From: an uncultured Ruminococcus sp. | GTDB lineage: Bacteria; Bacillota; Clostridia; Oscillospirales; Acutalibacteraceae | Assembly: GCA_902773065.1 (NCBI GenBank) | Contig: CACYDD010000216.1 | Location: 1 to 9,302, forward strand | Reading direction: 5' to 3' | DNA: 9,302 nt | Shown: one piece after another, positions 5,712 through 9,302 of the stretch | Layout of the letters: each line of letters opens with the position of its first letter | Position numbering within the stretch: the stretch's first letter is position 1 | The notes under the pieces: generated by a model | Database searches by the model: none | What the model was told of the DNA's origin: nothing | Seen by the model: only the letters and a program-made list of their open reading frames with translations | Position numbers and translations under genes: made by a program

Positions 5712-6902
5712 ATGACATATGAAGAAATACTCTGCGACGCCAACAACTTGTATAAGGCTTATAGGGCTTCAATCAAAGGCAGTAAATGGAAGGAATCCAC
5801 ACAAAAATTTATGATGAATTTTCTTCATTATATTTTTGAGATTCAGGATGGTCTGAAAAACAGAACGTTAACAAATCATCCTACCGACGAATTTATACTG
5901 CACGAACGAGGTCGTATAAGACCTATTACAAGCTATCATACTTCGGATCGTATTATCCGTCATGTATTGTGCGATGAAATACTGCTTCCGAAGGTTAAAA
6001 GAAAAATAATTTATGACAATGGAGCCTCAATTACGGGGCGTGGAATATCACATTCCAGAAATCGTTTTGAGGTTCATTTGCGAAAATATTACTTGGAATA
6101 CGGAAATGAAGGATATATTTTATTTGGAGATTTTAAAAAGTTTTACGATAACATTATTCATACCATCGCTAAAAAGGAACTTTTAAAACTGGTTGATGAT
6201 GACGAATTTATAAGCTGGTTACTTGACTTGATTTTTGATGGTTTCAAAATAGATGTGTCATATATGACGGACGAAGAATATTCTACCTGTTTATCGGATG
6301 TGTTTAATAAACTTGAACATAGGGCAATTCCGAAAAAAGAACTTACCGGCGAAAAACTAATGGAAAAATCTGTAAATATAGGAGATCAGCTCTCTCAGAT
6401 TATCGGCATCTATTATCCATATCGCATTGATAATTACGTGAAATATGTAAGAAGTCAGAAATATTACGGACGATATATGGACGACTGGTATATTATAAAT
6501 CACTCAAAAGAAGAATTAAATGATATTTTGGATAACATCAGAAAAATTGCTGTGGAGTTGGGAATACATATCAACGAAAAGAAAACAAGAATTGTCAAAA
6601 TCAACAGCACTTTTAAATATCTGCAAATAAAGTATAATCTGACAAATTCCGGTAAAATCGTAAAAAGAATCAATCCTAAACGTATAACCAATATGCGCAG
6701 AAAATTAAAGAAACTTGCCGTAAAAGTAAAAAACGGCGAGCTTCTCTATGAAAATGCGGAAAATATGTTCCGGGGCTGGATGAGGGATTCATATAAGCTC
6801 ATGTCCAAACAGCAAAGACAAAATATGCTGTTACTTTACGAGGAACTTTTCGGTAAAAAGATAGAGGTTATTAATAAGAAAATGTATTTTCATGATCTTT
6901 GA
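5712..6902 (+). CDS. DGR reverse transcriptase (bRT)
   Basis: This 396-residue reverse transcriptase belongs to the diversity-generating retroelement clade and would make the adenine-mutagenised cDNA from the template RNA. Motifs in order: fingers region with 'RGRIRPI' at 66-72; motif A 'ILFGDFKKFYDNI' with catalytic Asp140; the DGR-diagnostic motif 'IGDQLSQ' at 223-229, matching (I/V/L)GxxxSQ; catalytic 'YMDD' at 255-258 inside 'YYGRYMDDWY'; then 'LGIHINEKKTRI' at 283-294 and the thumb with a basic helix (about 318-345). No maturase or endonuclease domain is present, as expected. It is slightly longer than BPP-1 bRT. The reading frame is intact, so the enzyme should be active. The start has only a weak GGTG upstream; translation may be coupled to frames ending at the ATGA. 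Its end overlaps the next gene's leader region. Confidence 0.95.
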   Translation: MTYEEILCDANNLYKAYRASIKGSKWKESTQKFMMNFLHYIFEIQDGLKNRTLTNHPTDEFILHERGRIRPITSYHTSDRIIRHVLCDEILLPKVKRKIIYDNGASITGRGISHSRNRFEVHLRKYYLEYGNEGYILFGDFKKFYDNIIHTIAKKELLKLVDDDEFISWLLDLIFDGFKIDVSYMTDEEYSTCLSDVFNKLEHRAIPKKELTGEKLMEKSVNIGDQLSQIIGIYYPYRIDNYVKYVRSQKYYGRYMDDWYIINHSKEELNDILDNIRKIAVELGIHINEKKTRIVKINSTFKYLQIKYNLTNSGKIVKRINPKRITNMRRKLKKLAVKVKNGELLYENAENMFRGWMRDSYKLMSKQQRQNMLLLYEELFGKKIEVINKKMYFHDL

Positions 6903-6904
6903 AA

Positions 6905-6913
6905 AAGGAGGAG
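6905..6913 (+). promoter_or_regulatory. Ribosome binding site that fixes the start at 6922
   Basis: AAGGAGGAG is eight bases before the ATG at 6922. The in-frame ATG at 6892 lies inside the RT gene, has no such signal and would put this motif inside the coding sequence, so 6922 is chosen. Confidence 0.8.
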
Positions 6914-6921
6914 TTGATTTA

Positions 6922-7248
6922 ATGGAACCATGGATTCAAATGGTGATAACGGTGATATGTTCTGTCATAGCATCATCGGGTTTCTGGGCTTGGCTGTCAC
7001 AGAAAGCAGAAAGAAAAGATGTCAAGACGGAAATGTTGATCGGGCTTGGACATGACCGTATCGTATATCTCGGAATGACTTATATCGAAAGGGGTTACAT
7101 CACACGTGATGAATATGAAAACCTGTATGAATACCTGTATAAGCCATATGAGAAAATGGGCGGAAACGGTTCAGCCAGACGAATTATGAATGAGGTAAAT
7201 AAACTGCCGATTCGTGACAAAGCAATAGGAGGTACAAACCATGAGTAA
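6922..7248 (+). CDS. Small phage membrane protein, holin-like, unnamed family
   Basis: This 108-residue protein has a single N-terminal membrane segment at about residues 4-24 ('WIQMVITVICSVIASSGFWAW'-like) and a soluble C-terminal part ('RKDVKTEMLIGLGHDRIVYL', 'YIERGYITRDEYENLYEYLY', 'MGGNGSARRIMNEVNKLP'). I recall this type from lysis or tail-end regions of many gut Firmicutes phages, commonly labelled hypothetical or holin-like; its role is not established. The single helix with the rest soluble suggests an accessory lysis protein or spanin-like regulator more than a classic pore. The start is set by the ribosome binding site at 6905-6913. Its last eight bases overlap the start of the Dp-1-type holin, so the two are translationally coupled. 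Confidence 0.82.
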   Translation: MEPWIQMVITVICSVIASSGFWAWLSQKAERKDVKTEMLIGLGHDRIVYLGMTYIERGYITRDEYENLYEYLYKPYEKMGGNGSARRIMNEVNKLPIRDKAIGGTNHE

Positions 7249-7441
7249 TAAGGTATATGATATTCTCAAATGGATCGCACAATTTTTCCTGCCTGCCGTC
7301 GGCACATTATATTTCGCAATCGCAGGTATCTGGGGTCTGCCTTATGGTGAACAAATCGTAGGCACGATCACTGCGGTTGATACTTTTCTCGGTGTCGTGC
7401 TTGGTGTAAGTTCTTATCAGTATAATAAAGAATCCGAGTAG
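7241..7441 (+). CDS. Phage holin, Dp-1 type
   Basis: This 66-residue membrane protein is predicted to be the holin that permeabilises the host membrane at lysis. The sequence 'DILKWIAQFFLPAVGTLYF' (first membrane segment, about 8-30) and 'LPYGEQIVGTITAVDTFLG' with 'VVLGVSSYQYNKE' (second segment, about 36-58) match the pneumococcal phage Dp-1 holin family. Two membrane segments and a short charged C-terminus are normal for the class. AGGAGGT at 7226-7232 lies eight bases before the ATG, inside the preceding gene, with an eight-base overlap. An endolysin gene would normally follow; here only a 37-residue ORF and the integrase do. Confidence 0.9.
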   Translation: MSNKVYDILKWIAQFFLPAVGTLYFAIAGIWGLPYGEQIVGTITAVDTFLGVVLGVSSYQYNKESE

Positions 7442-7495
7442 CATATTCATAATATTTCTATCATCATAAGCATAGATTTAGTTGGAGGTGTTTTG

Positions 7496-7609
7496 ATGGG
7501 ATCCGCTACTGTTATAGAGAAAACAAAGGAGATAACGGAAAGCGAAAAGGAGTACATAGAAAACAGGTTGTACGAGATATTTTATAAGTATTTTGTTAAA
7601 TCCGAATAA
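7496..7609 (+). CDS. 37-residue orphan ORF, unknown function
   Basis: This short ORF encodes 'MGSATVIEKTKEITESEKEY' followed by 'IENRLYEIFYKYFVKSE'. It has a strong ribosome binding site (GGAGGTG, 7484-7490) five bases before the ATG, which is the main reason to believe it is translated. It is charged, probably one amphipathic helix ending in an aromatic-rich stretch, with no membrane segment. It is the last gene before the terminator at 7623-7674 and follows the holin after a 54-base gap. I do not recognise it. It might be a lysis or lysogeny regulator peptide, but that is a guess from position. Confidence 0.6.
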   Translation: MGSATVIEKTKEITESEKEYIENRLYEIFYKYFVKSE

Positions 7610-7616
7610 ATAATGC

Positions 7617-7645
7617 TTGCGTAAAGGCTTTTAGTGGTTTATAAT
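7617..7645 (+). promoter_or_regulatory. Putative sigma-70-type promoter for the recombinase
   Basis: A perfect -10 box, TATAAT (7640-7645), stands 17 bases after TTGCGT (7617-7622), a weak -35 that matches the consensus at three of six positions. Transcription would start near 7652, about 45 bases before the recombinase ATG. The -10 box lies in the loop of the terminator hairpin at 7623-7674. No other good promoter is seen before the recombinase. Confidence 0.5.
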
Positions 7646-7674
7646 TTTATTAATCACTATCAGCCTTTTCTTAT
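7623..7674 (+). terminator. Rho-independent terminator of the late operon
   Basis: AAAGGCT (7623-7629) pairs with AGCCTTT (7662-7668), and inside it, after a 2x2 internal loop, TAGTG (7632-7636) pairs with CACTA (7655-7659). The stem is followed by TTTTCTTATT from 7666. This would end the tail-DGR-lysis transcript just before the recombinase. Confidence 0.7.
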
Positions 7675-7683
7675 TGTTAAATG

Positions 7684-7689
7684 AAAGGG
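7684..7689 (+). promoter_or_regulatory. Ribosome binding site fixing the recombinase start
   Basis: AAAGGG lies eight bases before the ATG at 7698. The in-frame TTG at 7674 lies in the terminator's T-rich tail without an upstream signal, so the ATG is preferred; it also gives the usual short serine-recombinase N-terminus. Confidence 0.65.
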
Positions 7690-7697
7690 TTGATATT

Positions 7698-9227
7698 ATG
7701 GCTAAAATAGCAATATACGCAAGAAAATCCGTGTTCAGAGAGGACAGTATCTCTATTGAATCACAGATTGAGCTTTGTGAATATGAAGCAAGGGGGCAGG
7801 ATTATTTCGTATATAAGGATAACGGTTACAGCGGTAGGAATACCGACCGTCCAGACTTTCAAAGAATGATTAACGATATCAAAGCGGGGGTCATTAGCAA
7901 AGTCATTGTATATAAACTTGACAGGGTAAGCCGAAGTGTTCTTGATTTTTCTGAACTGATGGATCTGTTCCAGAAGTATAAGGTCGATTTCGTTTCTGCA
8001 ACAGAGCATTTTGACACTTCAAATCCAATGGGCAGAGCCATGCTGAATATATGTGTTGTATTTGCACAGCTTGAAAGAGAAACCATTCAACAAAGAGTCA
8101 TTGATGCCTATGCAAGTAGAAGTAAAAAAGGGTTTTATATGGGCGGTAAAATCCCATATGGTTACAGAAAAGAGCCTATGACGATCGATGGTGTGAAAAC
8201 TTCCATGTATGTGCAAGAACCCGATGAAGCAGATGATATCAGGTTGATATATGAAATGTATTCTGTTCCGTCAGCTACATTAGGTGATGTTCTCAGAGCC
8301 TTGACAGCAAGAGGTTTAAATACGAACCGCAGAGGAAAAGTATGGAATACCGCAAGGCTTTCGGAGATGATGCGCAATCCGATTTATACAACAAATGATA
8401 TCAGTATTTATCACTTCTTCAAACAACAGGGCAGTAACCTGATTAATCCGCCCGAACAGTTTGACGGAGTAACAAGTCAGTACCTTTTTAAGGGTGAGAA
8501 CACCAATCGTAAGACATGGGATTTATCAGGGCAGAATATCGTAATCGCACCGCACAGGGGATTTATCCCTCCTGATATCTGGATCGCCTGCCGAAAGAAA
8601 TTACTTGCCAATCATCAGATCAAAACCTGTAAGGCAAAAAATTCATTCCTGTCGGGTAAAATCAAATGCGGTAACTGCGGTTATGCCTTAGTTGTCAGAT
8701 TTTCTGCCAGAAAAAAAGGACACGTCCGATATCTGATTGATACCGGCTGGACAGAGAATCACTGCTGCCAGCATAAACTCCCGACAATTCACGCAGATGA
8801 TTTTGAGACAATGATTGTCGATAAACTAAAAACAAAAATTGATACGCTGACAATCAGGGCGAAAGCAGGAGCAATGGATGAAACACAGGAACAACACAAA
8901 GAGCTTGAAATAAGAATTTCAAAAATTGAAAGCGAAATTGATATCCTCGTCAATGCCATGACAAAATCCGAAGTAGATAAGGTGACGATCAAATATATCA
9001 ATAGTAAAATCGCCAAACTGGATGAGGAAAGAACCTCTGTTCTGAAGGAACTTGACCGAATGAAAACCGAACAATCGCAAAAGAACAATACAAATTATAA
9101 AGTATTGCAGGATGTCATGTCAAAATGGGAGAAACTATCTTTCGATGATAAACGCAGTGTTGTAGAACTGCTGATCAGAAAGATTTTGGTTTATCCCGAT
9201 AAAGTAGAAATACAATGGAACGTATGA
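7698..9227 (+). CDS. Large serine recombinase (phage integrase)
   Basis: This 509-residue large serine recombinase probably integrates and excises the phage genome at att sites. The N-terminal resolvase-type catalytic domain (about 1-145) carries 'IYARKS' with nucleophile Ser11, 'YKLDRVSRS' at 72-80, and 'FAQLERETIQQR' at 122-133. A recombinase domain follows (about 150-300, beginning 'GGKIPYGYRKEP'). A zinc ribbon has Cys324 and Cys327 plus Cys356-Cys357. A long coiled coil covers about 395-460, the segment that controls synapsis and direction in this family. The length is typical. The gene stands alone behind a terminator with its own likely promoter, so it can be expressed independently of the late operon. 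No recombination directionality factor is seen in the window. Confidence 0.94.
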   Translation: MAKIAIYARKSVFREDSISIESQIELCEYEARGQDYFVYKDNGYSGRNTDRPDFQRMINDIKAGVISKVIVYKLDRVSRSVLDFSELMDLFQKYKVDFVSATEHFDTSNPMGRAMLNICVVFAQLERETIQQRVIDAYASRSKKGFYMGGKIPYGYRKEPMTIDGVKTSMYVQEPDEADDIRLIYEMYSVPSATLGDVLRALTARGLNTNRRGKVWNTARLSEMMRNPIYTTNDISIYHFFKQQGSNLINPPEQFDGVTSQYLFKGENTNRKTWDLSGQNIVIAPHRGFIPPDIWIACRKKLLANHQIKTCKAKNSFLSGKIKCGNCGYALVVRFSARKKGHVRYLIDTGWTENHCCQHKLPTIHADDFETMIVDKLKTKIDTLTIRAKAGAMDETQEQHKELEIRISKIESEIDILVNAMTKSEVDKVTIKYINSKIAKLDEERTSVLKELDRMKTEQSQKNNTNYKVLQDVMSKWEKLSFDDKRSVVELLIRKILVYPDKVEIQWNV

Positions 9228-9302
9228 TATTTGTGTTTCATACTGTACGTTTTGCCTCGCCGAAACGCTGATAATGAACGATCTCTCTTTGGCGCAGGAA
9301 AC
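9228..9302. other. Post-recombinase region, possible attachment site
   Basis: These 75 bases contain no supportable gene. An imperfect inverted repeat, CGTTTTG (9248-9254) and CGAAACG (9261-9267), flanks CCTCGC. Serine-integrase attachment sites are about 40-50 bp with imperfect dyad symmetry and commonly lie beside the integrase gene, so part of attP or an att junction may be here. It has no T-run and is a poor terminator. Confidence 0.3.

Larger units (their letters stand above)
4411..6902 (+). mobile_element. Diversity-generating retroelement (VR to RT)
   Basis: All core parts are present and intact in one orientation: a variable repeat in a C-type-lectin-like target gene, an accessory protein gene, an adenine-rich template repeat, and a reverse transcriptase with DGR signature motifs. 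A DGR does not move itself; it copies template information one way into the variable repeat. Two phage tail-module genes (4563-4877 and 4881-5021) are interleaved in the span. The left boundary is taken at the VR and the right at the RT stop. Confidence 0.95.

Noticed and set aside
5712..6902. Group II intron or retron RT
   Set aside because: There is no intron RNA domain V-like sequence or maturase/endonuclease domain, and the IGxxxSQ motif with the adjacent TR/VR pair places it among DGR enzymes.
6892..6921. Upstream ATG extension of the holin-like gene
   Set aside because: It overlaps the RT gene and lacks a ribosome binding site, while 6922 has an ideal one.
7674..7697. TTG start for the recombinase
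   Set aside because: It lies in the terminator tail without an upstream signal; the ATG at 7698 has one and gives the usual N-terminus.
1..9302. CRISPR arrays, tRNA genes, insertion sequences
   Set aside because: No regularly spaced repeats, no cloverleaf-like sequence and no transposase or terminal inverted repeats were seen.

Overview
The window is the tail, host-recognition, lysis and integration end of a temperate siphovirus (a prophage or phage genome) of a Gram-positive, low-to-medium GC bacterium. A Firmicutes/Clostridia host, possibly a gut one, is most likely. The reasons are strong AGGAGG-type ribosome binding sites with occasional TTG and GTG starts, a Dit-type distal tail protein, an XkdX protein, a Dp-1-type holin and a large serine recombinase. 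All genes lie on the plus strand and are tightly packed.

Left part (1-3660): distal tail protein (Dit), a 728-residue tail-tip/antireceptor protein, an acidic 113-residue protein with an internal duplication, and a small 123-residue protein that I do not firmly recognise.

Centre (3687-6902): a complete diversity-generating retroelement (DGR). The target gene (3687-4511) encodes a 274-residue tail protein that ends in a C-type-lectin-like 'GVRP' tail, with a variable repeat (VR) at 4411-4497. A template repeat (TR) at 5520-5606 copies the VR almost perfectly except at adenines: 16 of its 26 adenines differ in the VR, against one of 61 other bases, and that one change is silent. An accessory protein gene (avd, 5021-5512) precedes the TR, and an intact DGR-type reverse transcriptase (5712-6902; YMDD and the diagnostic IGxxxSQ motif) follows it. 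Two ordinary tail-module genes (a 104-residue protein and XkdX) sit between target and avd, so the cassette is interleaved with the phage operon. A GC-only hairpin follows the VR, and a perfect 8-bp inverted repeat lies in the TR-RT spacer. Both are candidate cis elements of mutagenic homing.

Right part (6922-9302): two small membrane proteins (holin-like and Dp-1 holin), a 37-residue orphan ORF, a terminator whose loop contains a TATAAT promoter box, and a large serine recombinase. A 75-bp tail follows that may hold part of an attachment site. No endolysin is seen in the window.

How it fits together: the phage builds its tail tip from the Dit and antireceptor proteins. The DGR rewrites chosen codons of the accessory tail protein through an error-prone cDNA copied from the TR RNA, which would change receptor or ligand specificity. 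The holins lyse the host, and the recombinase inserts and excises the genome from its own promoter.
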